From: an uncultured Lachnospiraceae bacterium
GTDB lineage: Bacteria; Bacillota; Clostridia; Lachnospirales; Lachnospiraceae
DNA length: 47,059 nucleotides
Direction of reading: 5' to 3'
Assembly (NCBI GenBank): GCA_937950565.1
Contig: CALFCS010000134.1
Coordinates: 1-47,059 of the forward strand
This document shows, piece after piece, positions 1 to 10,136 of the stretch. Positions within the stretch are counted from its first letter, which is position 1, and every line of letters starts with the position of its first letter. The position numbers were made by a program, and so were the translations under genes. The notes below the pieces were generated by a model, which saw only the letters and a program-made list of their open reading frames with translations, was not told the origin of the DNA and did not search any database.

Positions 1-1
1 C

Positions 2-223
2 CGGACTTTTTATGAAAAAACGGATGTAACCTTCTATCCTGTCACAAGGGAAGAGCTTCGCAGCTATATCACCTCCGGCGATCCTTTGGATAAGGCCGGG
101 GCTTATGGAATCCAGGGAGATTTTGCCATCCATGTAAAGGGAATCCAGGGAGATTATAACAATGTAGTCGGCCTCCCCATCGGCCGTCTGTACCAGGAAT
201 TAAAAGCATCCGGGTGTCTGTAA
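2..223 (+). CDS. maf: Maf-family nucleotide pyrophosphatase, 3' fragment
   Basis: The open frame enters from the left edge and gives the last 73 residues of a Maf/HAM1-like nucleoside triphosphate pyrophosphatase. This cytoplasmic family hydrolyses non-canonical or pyrimidine NTPs and was first described as a septum-formation inhibitor. The diagnostic C-terminal signature is visible: YITSGDPLDKAGAYGIQG, followed by VKGIQGDYNNVVGLPIGRLY. About the first 60% of the usual ~190-residue protein lies outside the window, so the start, the N-terminal catalytic residues and substrate class (dTTP/UTP versus others) cannot be judged. The gene converges on the giant minus-strand gene, and its stop codon lies inside the shared terminator hairpin. 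Family assignment is firm from the C-terminal motif alone. Confidence 0.9.
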   Translation, partial: RTFYEKTDVTFYPVTREELRSYITSGDPLDKAGAYGIQGDFAIHVKGIQGDYNNVVGLPIGRLYQELKASGCL

Positions 224-250
224 CAACAGCCGCCCGGATGCCCTTTTCAG
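206..250. terminator. Bidirectional terminator overlapping the maf stop codon
   Basis: A 9-bp perfect stem (GCATCCGGG at 206-214 with its complement at 233-241) encloses the TAA at 221-223. A small inner CTGT/ACAG pairing shortens the loop. On the plus strand it is followed by CCTTTTC; on the minus strand the stem runs into TTTTAATT. It therefore serves both converging transcripts, maf and the giant surface-protein operon. Confidence 0.65.
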
Positions 251-263
251 CTATCCATGCTAT

Positions 264-3200
264 CTATTCATATTTTTCCAAAAATCTCTGGATAACAGCT
301 GCACACTCTGCACGGTTTGCACTTCCCTGCGGATCTAATACAAGCTGTCCATTCACAGTCTTTCCCTTAATCATCTCATTTTCTACTGCCCATCTCATAG
401 CTTTCCCTGCAAAATCCTGTACGTTTCCTGCATCCGGGAACTGACTGTAATCACCATCCTCCGTTACGTCATAGCCTTTATAGCTTTTTGCATAACGGTA
501 CAACATAGTTGCAATCTGTTCGCGGGTAATATTATCTGCCGACCCAAAGTAACCCTTCCTTGAAGCATCTGTATATCCGGTGATGATTTTCTGGTTCTTA
601 CCAGCAGCCCACATAACAGCATCCGTATAGAACTGGTTATCCGTTACATCCTTGAATACAGCCTGGTACTTCGCACCCGGACTTCCGGCTATACGGTGCA
701 GAATCACAGCAAACTGTGCTCTGCAGATGGACTGGTCTGGTCCGAAGTGACTCTTGTCAAGACCCGTCATAATCTTTTTTCCGTACACATAACGCACATA
801 AGGCTCATACCAGCTCTCCGCTGAAACATCCACAAATGGAAGCTGCTCCTCCGGTTTCTCCTGGATATCTGGTTCCTGGATATCCGGTTCCTGGATATCT
901 GGCTTTTGATTCTCTGTATTACTGTCATCCGGATGTTCTTGCGGCTCTTCCGGCTCACCCATATACATCAGACGCATCAGATTGTATGTATCTTCAACAA
1001 TTTTCCCGGAAGATGCAGACGCCTCATCCTCTATTTGTTCCAGCACATATCCCTTGACCTTAATATTTGTAAAAGATACCATGCTCTCTCCGGTAGAGGC
1101 TAGAATCACCAGATAGGAACCGTCTGGATATCTTTTACATTTTTCCATATTCACTTCATAATACATCGGTGTGTAAGTCTTAATTTTATTTGTCTTCGGA
1201 CTATACGCTCCATCATCCGTCTGATATGGAATTGTGACTTCTGCCGAATCCTTTTTATCATCCGCAACCTTCTTTGCTTCAATCTGCAATGTTCTTTCCT
1301 TCTCAGGCACTTCACTGACCGGAATGGCACGGAATGCAACCGCACTGCCTTTCGCAAGGTAGACCTCATTATTCGGGCCGCATTTCAACACATCCTCGAG
1401 CACCGGCACCGAATCCATAACCGCACCGGTCAGATTCTCAACCTGCGTCTTTCCCTGTCCATAAATCAACGTTCCCAGAGTTTCATCAAATCCAACCAGC
1501 GTAATCTTCGATTCTGCTGTCGTTATCACCGTTTTTTCCTCTGTCCCGTCTGTAGATTCTCCTGTCTGCGTACCATATTTGTCCAAAATCTCCTGCAGAT
1601 TGTTAAAGGTCACAGAACCAAGTAAAAGTCCCCTAAGTTCAACAACATCTGCTCTATATTCGCTCTTCTTATACAAATCAGTAACCGCTTTATTTTCATC
1701 TGCTTTTCCTGAACCGGCCGGATTGTAGATACGAATACCATCAATATAGACACTGTCATTTGTATTTGTCTGGTCCGCACCACTCTTCGTTTTTAATGCC
1801 TTGATTGTTACATGATAAGTTCCATAAGAAAGGTTTTTCATGCTTATAATCGGAAGCTGATACAATTTTCCATTTGCATAATAAGTATCTACAATCTTAC
1901 TCTTTACAACTTTTCCTGTCTCATCTGACTCCCTGACGATTACCATAACACCCGCTGTATCTGTGGTTGTCCTTCCGACCACATCAAGTCCTGTTCCCTT
2001 AAAGGTAAAGGTCATTATTCCACGTGCATCTCCACTGTCTGCGACAAGCCTTGTACTGCTTCCCGCACTATCAGGGGTGTATTCCTTCCGGCCCGCCCCA
2101 TTGTCGCTGTAAAGACCCTTAATCTCTTCTTCTGTCAACGCCCTGTCATAAATACGCACATCACGGACATCTCCTGCAAAATAATCATCACCGTTTGCTC
2201 TGTACGGGGTCGTCCCGATATATCCGATTTCTGCCTGCAGATCCTGAACATTGATTCCTGTATTCAGATTTTCATCTACCTTCACTCCATTACTATAAAG
2301 CGTCATTTTGTTATTTTCCAACACGACTGTATACTGGCTCATCTCATCTGAGACAGAAGGCGCTGCTGTAGATCTTGCATTGCCAAAACTTCCAAGTGTA
2401 ACAACTGATTCCATATTTCCATCCGACTTCTTCGGTTCTAATGCCCAGTAGCGGGTTGGGAATGGAGCATTATTACTTCCAATGTACATTGCATAAAAGC
2501 TTCTCTCTGTAGTGGTCTTATCTCTCATCCATACAGATACCGTCATTGCTGTCTTACCATTTGTAAGTCCTCCCGGAAGCTCTACGTAAGCCGCCTCACT
2601 ATCAGATGCCCCGCCCGGTAATGTCAGTGTATCGCCGTTTACCATCGCACCTGTCTGTCTGATATACCCGGTTTTGTTATTTCCGGAAAGATCCGCTACA
2701 ACCGCATCACTGTTGACTGTTCCGTCTGTTTCCTTCTCTACTGTTGAAAAATCATAATGCAACAAAAGGTTTCCATCCAGCTTTGTCTCATTATAAAGCT
2801 CAACAACTCTCTGCTCACTTAACGCACCGTCATAAATACGTACATCGCGGATATCACCCTGATAAAAATCTGCAGCATACCCTGAATTTGCTATATAAGC
2901 CACCGGATCTTCTCCAAGACCTGCAAGGGATATTGACGGATCTACTCTTTCTCCAACCTTTCTTCCGTCGTAATAAAGCGTCCATTTTCCAGGTTCCAGT
3001 GTCATCGTGTACAATGCCCAGACACCCATTGCCTTACAGTCACGAATTTCTAGTGGGAACTGCAGGCCCGGATCCGTCCCCATGTATACAAACGGCCGTA
3101 GCACATTCATGTCTGTCCGCGGATTCAACTGCCAATTCTGACTCTTGTTTCCATCTGCCTGCCCCAGATAAAATGCCGAATTAAACCAGTCGACTCGATC

Positions 3201-6200
3201 ACTTCTCAGCCACATAGATACTGTCAGCGCTTCTTTCCCACTTACAAATCCTCCGGGGAGCTCTAGATAAGGAGCTGTATCTGCATTTTCTCCTGGCAGT
3301 GTCAGTACGTCACCACTTACCTTTATGCTGCCTCCACGAGCCACTGCATCATAACCATTTCCCGACATATCCCGGACAACCGAATCTGCAGCAATCTCTC
3401 CATTTTGCGCTTCCACCTTTGAGAAATCATAATGTATGAGAATATCATCCTCAACATATGCTGCATCGTATCCATATGCTTCATTCTGATTATTAGACTG
3501 AAGCCGCTCTCTTGTAACTCCTTCCGTTTCAGAAGTTCCGCTCACCGTTATGGCAGAAAAATCATCTTCATAATATACTACTTCCGCCGGAACTACCGTA
3601 ATCGTACCTGACATACGCACCCCTTCAGCAGAAGTAGAAGTCTCTGCATCCAGATTCATATTCAAATCTGGCTTCACATCTACACGATAATCATATACAT
3701 CTGTGCCTTCCATAAATGTGGACGGTGTGTAAACTACCTTTGTGCCGTTCCATTTTAATGTTGATTTTCCACTATTCTGCGCATCATCAGAATATTCATT
3801 TACCCATGTGGTTACATCCTCTTTATGAGAACGGATTCCCAGGAACTCTGCGGATACACCTGTATTTCCCGGTTCTGGTTTTACTCCCAGGATAGTATAC
3901 TTGTCTGTACCAGATATCTGCATAACCCCGAGACAACTGTCTCCTTCCTGGTTCAAATCAACCGGAAGACCATAATCCAGAACATATGCCTTATTCTCCG
4001 GCTCATATACATGCACCGTTATGGCATTAATTTTTCCATCTGTATCCGAGTAATGAATCACAATATCCCCCGGCACTTTTCCGGTAAATGCAATTCCTCC
4101 CTCGCCTTTGGCCGCTATACAGTCACTGTTATCCAGCGCCTCCATATCACCACCATCAGCATCACAAAGTCCTTTTAGCTTTCGAAGAGGCAGCATTGTC
4201 TCATGTTCTTTCCACGCATAGAATTCTGTTGCATTCTTCTTCACATTCGTAACTACTACATACGTATTTTCGGTGATATTACGCAATGTAAATGTCACAA
4301 TTCCTTCTTCTGACACTGTATAATCACTTTTATCAAGAGCTGTACCATTTACAGTAATAGAATCGATCTCATAACCTTCGTCTGCGGTTACTGTAAAATC
4401 ACAATTTGCCCCTTTTGCTACAGACTTCACCTGTGGATCTGCTGTACCATTCGTCACCTCCGGCTGAACAATGTATACATCGGCTGCCTCCAGTGTCCAG
4501 ATCTGTGTGCTGTCTCTTTCATTCTTTTCTGCTGCGGACAGAGAATATCCGGACAGCAGAGTATTTCCCAGGGTTAAATACGTATTGCCCGCTACATTTT
4601 TAATTCTGTACTGGTTTTCAGCATCTTCTACAGCCTCGAACACCCATGTCTGCCCGTCTCTTTCACCTGCCTGATACTGTTTGATTCCTCCATCCGCATA
4701 TGTCATTACCAGCCCATTGTCTGCATTCACAATCTGGTATCCGCCTTCTACCGGCTTTAATGCCCAGTAATACGGTTCCCGTTCCTGGCCAGGCCAGGTA
4801 ATTATGTTACTGCCTTCACTCTTACTGTCACCGTCAGGCACCAGTCCCTGTCCTGCCTGCCCGATATTTTTCACATGATAAGTACCAGTACACTGAATTT
4901 CCAGAGCTGCCTTTGCCTCTTTCAGATTCTGCACTGCAGCGTCAACCTCTGCCGGCGTTGCACCTTCCTTTGCAAGCACAGCCTTTGCCGCAGTTACTGC
5001 CTCTTTATATGGCTCCCAGCTTTCATCTGTATAGTAGCTCTGCTCTTCCTTTGCGCCTTCTACCGCTGTCCGAAGAGCCAGCATCCCTGCCTGCTCTGCA
5101 ACCTCTTCCGGGGTCAGCGCCCGGCCGATGATTTTATAATTGTCAATAAATCCTTTATAATATTCTCCGTTCCCCCAATTTGCTTTTCCAATATAAAGGA
5201 CACTTTCCTCTCCGAGAATATCCGCAAGTGCATATGTACCGGACTGCCTTGCTGCTTCTTTTCCATCCACATACAGGATGGTTTCTTCTTCCGTATAGAC
5301 AACCGTCAGATTATACCAGCCGGAGTCATCTGCTTCTGCCGCAGTCACTGTATCTGCCGGTCTCTCGCCCTGATTCTTATACCGCTGAACAGTTGCTGTC
5401 CCATCTATATTTTGCAGGATACCCAGATACTTCTCATTTGCAAACTTCTGCTTCTTTTCGTCAGGGGACGCATAGAACAGCCAATTGGCGCCCTTCTCCG
5501 GCTTCGCCTGGAAAGAAACAGTCAATTCCTTTGCATCTGTCAAAAGACTGCTTCCATCCTTCACTGTTACCTCCAGAAAATTCGAGGTTCCATCCAGATA
5601 TAATGCATTCCCTTCTCCATGAACCTGTAAGCTGTAGGAACCGGATGCAACACCGTACCCATTTGTAAAGCCACTTTCTTCATCATCAAAAGTAAAATCC
5701 GCCAGTATTTCCGGTCGTTTTAGTCCTGCCCTGGCCTCATCTAAGGCGTCAGCCGCCGCACTTAGCTCCTCCAGTGTCGCTGCACTATTAGCCAGTACTT
5801 CTTTCGCACTGTTAAGAGCCTTCTCATATACCAGCCACGTTTCTTCTGTGTATCTGACGGACTCTGAAGGATCAATCTCCTCTGTCTTAGACTGCAGCGC
5901 AGATTTCTGAATCGCTTCTGGTGTTAGGGCATATCCATAAATCGTATAATTGTCAATCAGCCCTTTGTAATATTCTTCTTTTCCCCAGTTTGCCTTTCCA
6001 ATGTAAAGAATACTATTCTCACCGAGGATATCTGAAAGTGCATATTGGCCGGACTGCCTTGCCACTTCTTTTCCGTCAACATACAGGATTGTATCTGTCT
6101 CTGTATAAACAACCGTCACATCATACCATCCGGAAGAATCCGCCTTTGCCGATGCCACTGTGTCTGCAGGCCTTGCCCCTTGATTCTTGTAGCGTTGAGC

Positions 6201-8894
6201 GGTTGCTGTTCCATCTGTACTTTGCATAATCCCCAGATACTTTTCATACAGATATGCCTGTGTATTCTCATCCGGAGCCGCATAGAACACCCAGTTCACG
6301 CCTCCCTCCGGCTTTGCCTGAAAGGATACCGACATTTCTTTTACATGATTCAGAAGGCTTGTTCCGTATATCGTCTCTACCTCCAGGAAATTCGCAATCC
6401 CATCCAGATATAATGCATTTCCTTTCCCATGCTTTTTCAGAGTATATCCGCCACTTGCCACACCATATCCATTGGTAAAGCCAGTCTCCTTGTCATCAAA
6501 AGTAAATTGTGCCAGAATATCCGGTACCTCTACATACCGGGAAGCCTCTGCCTTAATTTCTTCTGGAGTCAGCGCCCGTCCGTAAATGGTATAGTTATCA
6601 ATCAGTCCCTGATAATATTCTCCGTCTCCACAGTTTGCTTTTCCTATATACAGAATACTATTATCACCCAGGATATCTGCAAGTGGATATTCGCTGGACT
6701 GTCTTGTCTTTTCTTCTCCATTCACATAAAGAATCGTCTCATTTTCTGTATAAACGACAGTCATATAATACCAGCCGTCCGCATTTACATCTACTGCTGC
6801 AGATACGTCTGCCGGGTTTTCACCTTGATTTTTATACCGCTTTATGCTCACAGTTCCATCTGCATTTTGCAGAATACCCAGATACGTTTCATTTTGCCCT
6901 GTCTGCATCTCCTCATTTGGTGCAGCATAAAAGAGCCATTGATTGCCGCCCTCCGGCTTTGCCTGAAAGGATACTGTCAGTTCTTTTACGCCTGTCAGCA
7001 GACTTTCTCCATTTTCTGCTGATACCTTTAGGAAATCCGATGTTCCATTCAGATACAGCGCATTTCCCCCATCATGCTCCTGCAGGCTGTGTCCTCCTTC
7101 TGCCACGCCGTTTCCATCTGTAAATCCCGTGTCTTCATCATCAAAAGTAAAGCCTGCAAGCACTTCACTTTTTCGCTCTAATATCCAGCTCTGTCCCGTG
7201 TTGCCATTGATTTTCCACTGAATGATCGCCGCATTCTCTGCCGTAGTGTCACCGGCAATCCCTGCCACATAAGTCGTCATAGAAGAAACCAGACGGTATG
7301 TACCGTTACTATTTCTTGCAAACCCGAATTTCTGATTCAGCTCCCCTGTCTTCTCTCCGGTGCCAATCACGGCGCCCTGTGCATAGCTTTTATCATTGAT
7401 CTGCATCACCTTGTTCGTGAGCATATTCGTAATAATATACTCGCCGTCCCCAAGGTTTTCCAGCTTCCACCACTCATCTTCTCTTGTTCCGGTATCCGCT
7501 GATAACAGATTGCCCTCTTCATTGACGACCAGAGATCTCCCGGTAAAGCCTGAACGGATTCTGTATATTCCATCCGCAAAAAATCCCTGGACAGGCACGT
7601 CTTCTATTCTTTCATCCAAGTTGGCATACATCAATGTCCCCCAGCCCAGCTCGTCTCCTTTCCGGGTATTTCCCTCCACAATATAACCATTATTCGGAAA
7701 TAAAATATTTTTAAGATGCGGCGCTTCCAATCCCCTACGGTTCACATAATGATTATAAATCATAGCGTAGATTGGACGGCAGGAGCCACGGCCGGCTCCA
7801 CTTAACAAACCCCAATTTTCAATATTTCCCTTTTGTCCGGAATACCTTATATATGATTCAAATGGAAGACCTTCCACTCCACTGTTATATGCCGCCACGT
7901 ATTCCGCCGCCTTCAGGAAACGATTGTCAGACAGCCTGTATAAATCATCTCCCTGATTCCAAGCCATTTCACAGATTGCAGCACAAAGGCCGATTCCAAA
8001 TGTACAATGTCCCTGATCCCTGCAGGATTCCTGCCATTGTGCCATACCATTATCAAAAGCAAACGGCATTGCATTATATAAAGAACCATTTCCCATTCCT
8101 GATTTATAATATTCAATCGCCTGGTTATAAATATCTTCCCGGTCAGTAAAGATTCCGATTGCCATTATGGATGCGATATTACACAAATCCCAGTTGGCCC
8201 AGTAATTTCCAAAATGTGCATCATTATGATTTCTCAGAAACCAGTTGTTCATCGGATAAAAAACATTTAACAAAAGGTTATCCATTGCCTCCTTGTCAAA
8301 AGAAGGATGATCTCTCATAATTTCTGCTACATTGGCAAGCTCATATCCATAAATACCTGCCGCAAGATAACGGTCTGCATTACCGGCTATCCCTGTCATC
8401 GTAGCAGACCATGAATTCAAAATAGAACATGCCTGGTCGCCATAATAACCGATATCCCCAACCTTCCATGCCAATGCCTTCTGATATGCACGGGTAATAT
8501 CAATATAGAACTGCGCATAATTCTGACCGGTTCCTCCTCTGACTACAGTTTGTAATGGCCGTGCCCAGCCGGCATCCTTTGTATACCCGTCATTCAACAA
8601 CACATTCCATGTATCCAGATTCGGCTGAACCTGATTCGTCACATTCTGCTTCGCTTTCTCAAAAGCTTCTGCTGTATGTAACATTCCCGGATGTACAAAT
8701 GTCTGCTCTTGTGACTGTCTGGTCTGCGCTTCGAGAACCGGAACAACTGCGTCCTGCTCCTGTCCTGCCGGCTCTGTTTCTGCCGATACAGTCTGCGGTA
8801 TGCATGTCCACAACATAGATATCGCCATAACAACCGCTGCTGCTTTCGAAAATATCTGTCCGAACTTTCTGTTCCTTTCTCCTCTGATTCTCAT
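264..8894 (-). CDS. Giant SLH-anchored secreted protein with alginate-lyase-like, ricin-like, LamG and FIVAR modules
   Basis: A 2876-residue predicted surface enzyme. In order: signal peptide (1-38, cleavage after VSA); alpha/alpha-toroid polysaccharide lyase domain of the alginate-lyase superfamily (about 65-400; RNHNDAHFGNYW at 221-232 and QESCRDQGH at 288-296 carry candidate catalytic Asn/His, resembling PL38-type enzymes); ricin-like beta-trefoil (435-575); two LamG/concanavalin-like domains (579-790, 794-1000); FIVAR (1008-1060); third LamG (1064-1270); FIVAR (1272-1332); second beta-trefoil (1335-1475); an InlB-type bacterial-repeat-like domain (1476-1555); an unassigned beta-rich region (1556-1770); two further LamG domains (1815-2036, 2043-2262); a carbohydrate-binding-like beta-sandwich (2266-2392); an unassigned region; a PDIQE-repeat linker; and three SLH repeats (2687-2876) that should bind secondary cell-wall polymer. 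The ATG overlaps the preceding stop by 4 nt and has GGAAGGG upstream. Substrate is unknown; a uronate-containing glycan is inferred from the lyase superfamily only. Confidence 0.88.
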   Translation of the reverse strand: MRIRGERNRKFGQIFSKAAAVVMAISMLWTCIPQTVSAETEPAGQEQDAVVPVLEAQTRQSQEQTFVHPGMLHTAEAFEKAKQNVTNQVQPNLDTWNVLLNDGYTKDAGWARPLQTVVRGGTGQNYAQFYIDITRAYQKALAWKVGDIGYYGDQACSILNSWSATMTGIAGNADRYLAAGIYGYELANVAEIMRDHPSFDKEAMDNLLLNVFYPMNNWFLRNHNDAHFGNYWANWDLCNIASIMAIGIFTDREDIYNQAIEYYKSGMGNGSLYNAMPFAFDNGMAQWQESCRDQGHCTFGIGLCAAICEMAWNQGDDLYRLSDNRFLKAAEYVAAYNSGVEGLPFESYIRYSGQKGNIENWGLLSGAGRGSCRPIYAMIYNHYVNRRGLEAPHLKNILFPNNGYIVEGNTRKGDELGWGTLMYANLDERIEDVPVQGFFADGIYRIRSGFTGRSLVVNEEGNLLSADTGTREDEWWKLENLGDGEYIITNMLTNKVMQINDKSYAQGAVIGTGEKTGELNQKFGFARNSNGTYRLVSSMTTYVAGIAGDTTAENAAIIQWKINGNTGQSWILERKSEVLAGFTFDDEDTGFTDGNGVAEGGHSLQEHDGGNALYLNGTSDFLKVSAENGESLLTGVKELTVSFQAKPEGGNQWLFYAAPNEEMQTGQNETYLGILQNADGTVSIKRYKNQGENPADVSAAVDVNADGWYYMTVVYTENETILYVNGEEKTRQSSEYPLADILGDNSILYIGKANCGDGEYYQGLIDNYTIYGRALTPEEIKAEASRYVEVPDILAQFTFDDKETGFTNGYGVASGGYTLKKHGKGNALYLDGIANFLEVETIYGTSLLNHVKEMSVSFQAKPEGGVNWVFYAAPDENTQAYLYEKYLGIMQSTDGTATAQRYKNQGARPADTVASAKADSSGWYDVTVVYTETDTILYVDGKEVARQSGQYALSDILGENSILYIGKANWGKEEYYKGLIDNYTIYGYALTPEAIQKSALQSKTEEIDPSESVRYTEETWLVYEKALNSAKEVLANSAATLEELSAAADALDEARAGLKRPEILADFTFDDEESGFTNGYGVASGSYSLQVHGEGNALYLDGTSNFLEVTVKDGSSLLTDAKELTVSFQAKPEKGANWLFYASPDEKKQKFANEKYLGILQNIDGTATVQRYKNQGERPADTVTAAEADDSGWYNLTVVYTEEETILYVDGKEAARQSGTYALADILGEESVLYIGKANWGNGEYYKGFIDNYKIIGRALTPEEVAEQAGMLALRTAVEGAKEEQSYYTDESWEPYKEAVTAAKAVLAKEGATPAEVDAAVQNLKEAKAALEIQCTGTYHVKNIGQAGQGLVPDGDSKSEGSNIITWPGQEREPYYWALKPVEGGYQIVNADNGLVMTYADGGIKQYQAGERDGQTWVFEAVEDAENQYRIKNVAGNTYLTLGNTLLSGYSLSAAEKNERDSTQIWTLEAADVYIVQPEVTNGTADPQVKSVAKGANCDFTVTADEGYEIDSITVNGTALDKSDYTVSEEGIVTFTLRNITENTYVVVTNVKKNATEFYAWKEHETMLPLRKLKGLCDADGGDMEALDNSDCIAAKGEGGIAFTGKVPGDIVIHYSDTDGKINAITVHVYEPENKAYVLDYGLPVDLNQEGDSCLGVMQISGTDKYTILGVKPEPGNTGVSAEFLGIRSHKEDVTTWVNEYSDDAQNSGKSTLKWNGTKVVYTPSTFMEGTDVYDYRVDVKPDLNMNLDAETSTSAEGVRMSGTITVVPAEVVYYEDDFSAITVSGTSETEGVTRERLQSNNQNEAYGYDAAYVEDDILIHYDFSKVEAQNGEIAADSVVRDMSGNGYDAVARGGSIKVSGDVLTLPGENADTAPYLELPGGFVSGKEALTVSMWLRSDRVDWFNSAFYLGQADGNKSQNWQLNPRTDMNVLRPFVYMGTDPGLQFPLEIRDCKAMGVWALYTMTLEPGKWTLYYDGRKVGERVDPSISLAGLGEDPVAYIANSGYAADFYQGDIRDVRIYDGALSEQRVVELYNETKLDGNLLLHYDFSTVEKETDGTVNSDAVVADLSGNNKTGYIRQTGAMVNGDTLTLPGGASDSEAAYVELPGGLTNGKTAMTVSVWMRDKTTTERSFYAMYIGSNNAPFPTRYWALEPKKSDGNMESVVTLGSFGNARSTAAPSVSDEMSQYTVVLENNKMTLYSNGVKVDENLNTGINVQDLQAEIGYIGTTPYRANGDDYFAGDVRDVRIYDRALTEEEIKGLYSDNGAGRKEYTPDSAGSSTRLVADSGDARGIMTFTFKGTGLDVVGRTTTDTAGVMVIVRESDETGKVVKSKIVDTYYANGKLYQLPIISMKNLSYGTYHVTIKALKTKSGADQTNTNDSVYIDGIRIYNPAGSGKADENKAVTDLYKKSEYRADVVELRGLLLGSVTFNNLQEILDKYGTQTGESTDGTEEKTVITTAESKITLVGFDETLGTLIYGQGKTQVENLTGAVMDSVPVLEDVLKCGPNNEVYLAKGSAVAFRAIPVSEVPEKERTLQIEAKKVADDKKDSAEVTIPYQTDDGAYSPKTNKIKTYTPMYYEVNMEKCKRYPDGSYLVILASTGESMVSFTNIKVKGYVLEQIEDEASASSGKIVEDTYNLMRLMYMGEPEEPQEHPDDSNTENQKPDIQEPDIQEPDIQEKPEEQLPFVDVSAESWYEPYVRYVYGKKIMTGLDKSHFGPDQSICRAQFAVILHRIAGSPGAKYQAVFKDVTDNQFYTDAVMWAAGKNQKIITGYTDASRKGYFGSADNITREQIATMLYRYAKSYKGYDVTEDGDYSQFPDAGNVQDFAGKAMRWAVENEMIKGKTVNGQLVLDPQGSANRAECAAVIQRFLEKYE
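861..905. repeat. 15-bp tandem repeat (x3) encoding the PDIQE linker
   Basis: Three consecutive 15-bp units starting CTGGATATC at 861, 876 and 891 differ at only a few positions. In the coded protein they give PDIQE three times, in the acidic Pro-rich spacer between the last folded region and the SLH domains. Such in-frame units can gain or lose copies by slippage, changing linker length without frameshift. Confidence 0.85.
5085..7160 (-). repeat. Three near-duplicate LamG modules within the giant gene
   Basis: Modules at about 7160-6525, 6515-5907 and 5705-5085 share a common frame. Each opens with FTFDDE..GFT.G.GVA and contains ALYL.G..FL.V, SFQAKPE, RYKNQG and ILYIGKAN, closing with IDNY.I.GRALTPEE or a close variant. 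The second and third are the closest pair and are separated by a FIVAR module. The pattern indicates recent intragenic duplication. The two LamG domains nearer the C-terminus (nt 3452-2787 and 2768-2109) are a more divergent pair. Confidence 0.85.
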
Positions 8895-10120
8895 TTCCCT
8901 TCCTCCTGAATACTGTTAATTTTGATTTGGGCCTCGTATGCCGCCTGAGAAGGACTTTTTGTCCCCACTATCACCTGATTTAAAGCCTGTGATACCGCAT
9001 CGGAAATCTCCGGCCAGTTCTCATGCGGCCCCCTTGCCTTTGCATAACCTAAAATTTCTGTAAACACTTGATAGGCCTCATTGTCTTTCTCCGTGAACTG
9101 TATCTTTGCAATTTCCTTCTGCGCTGCAATATACCCGAGAGATTTCATCAAATATTTGACGCTTTCTTCTTTTGTTGCATATTCCAGAAATGCAAGCGCT
9201 CCTTTTTCATCCCCGCCGGCAATCACAGCATAATTTTCTCCTCCGACTGCTGAAACCATATTCTGCTTTGCCGGAATCATTGTCACCTTCCAGTTTATAT
9301 CTGCCACATCCTTCTCCATTGTCGGAATCTGCCAGGGTCCATTAATCATCATCGCAATATTACCGGACTCGAACTGGCTCATAACATCTGCCTGTGTCCA
9401 GTTGATGCATTCTTTTGGCATACTTCCGGATGCCACAAGCTCCTGAAACAAAGACAGCGCCTCTACCGCACCTTCGCTTCCCATCGTATCATAAGACGCA
9501 CCTGCAGACCACAGAAACGGCATAAACCCGAATGTCCCTTCTTCATTCTGCACACAGCTCATCGCAAACCCTGTTACATCCCCTTCCGTCAGCGCCAATG
9601 CTGCTGATTTTAATTCCTCCCATGTATGCGGAACCGGCACACCAGCTTCTTTCAACATATCTTCATTATAATAAAGTCCCAGACAATTACACCCAAAGGG
9701 GACTCCATATAAAATATCATCCAGCGTGCAGGAAGCTACTGACGCCTCATAATATCCACTCACATCAAATTTATCTGTCAAGTCAGCAAAAATCCCTTTT
9801 TTTGCATAAAATGCATGATCCGGCGAATCAACAATCACCAAGTCCGGCAAATCATCAATAGAAGCCCGGATTGAGAGCTGTTTCTTAAAATCAGCAAATG
9901 GCACATATTCAGATTTTACTTTATATTTTGTCTGAGAAGCATTGTAATCATCAATAATCTTATTCAATCCCTCCTGATGCCCTTCTGTTTCCCAGTAATA
10001 CCATATCTTTATTTCTTTCGCCTCTTTTTCCTGCACGTTTTCTGTCTGCCCGCCACATCCTGTCAATATTACCACAAATATTGCCGAGCACAGGAAAAAA
10101 CTGATTCTCTTCTTTCTCAT
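8891..10120 (-). CDS. Extracellular solute-binding lipoprotein, family 1 (sugar type)
   Basis: A 409-residue ABC-type sugar-binding lipoprotein. The N-terminus MRKKR, a hydrophobic stretch and the lipobox LTGC (lipidated Cys at residue 22) predict membrane anchoring on the outer face. The mature part has the family-1 (MalE-like) pattern: IKIWYYWETEGHQEGLNKIIDDYN, then DLPDLVIVDSPD, YGVPFGCNCLGLYYNEDMLKEAGV..PHTWEEL, and GNIAMMINGPWQIP. Such proteins usually feed an ABC importer, but no permease gene lies in this operon or window. The ATG has GGAGGCAT upstream, 16 nt after the response-regulator stop, and the stop overlaps the giant gene by 4 nt. Either it shares permeases encoded elsewhere or it presents ligand to the co-encoded kinase, as in SBP-HK-RR systems such as XylFII-LytS. 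The second role is inference. Confidence 0.9.
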   Translation of the reverse strand: MRKKRISFFLCSAIFVVILTGCGGQTENVQEKEAKEIKIWYYWETEGHQEGLNKIIDDYNASQTKYKVKSEYVPFADFKKQLSIRASIDDLPDLVIVDSPDHAFYAKKGIFADLTDKFDVSGYYEASVASCTLDDILYGVPFGCNCLGLYYNEDMLKEAGVPVPHTWEELKSAALALTEGDVTGFAMSCVQNEEGTFGFMPFLWSAGASYDTMGSEGAVEALSLFQELVASGSMPKECINWTQADVMSQFESGNIAMMINGPWQIPTMEKDVADINWKVTMIPAKQNMVSAVGGENYAVIAGGDEKGALAFLEYATKEESVKYLMKSLGYIAAQKEIAKIQFTEKDNEAYQVFTEILGYAKARGPHENWPEISDAVSQALNQVIVGTKSPSQAAYEAQIKINSIQEEGK

Positions 10121-10136
10121 ATATGCCTCCGTCTAT

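Noticed and set aside
861..905. CRISPR-like array
   Set aside because: Units are contiguous 15-mers with no spacers and encode an in-frame protein linker.
4875..5603. 242-codon plus-strand open frame
   Set aside because: It lies antisense to the LamG region of the giant gene, repeats the low-complexity reverse pattern of that coding strand, and has no SD or family motif.
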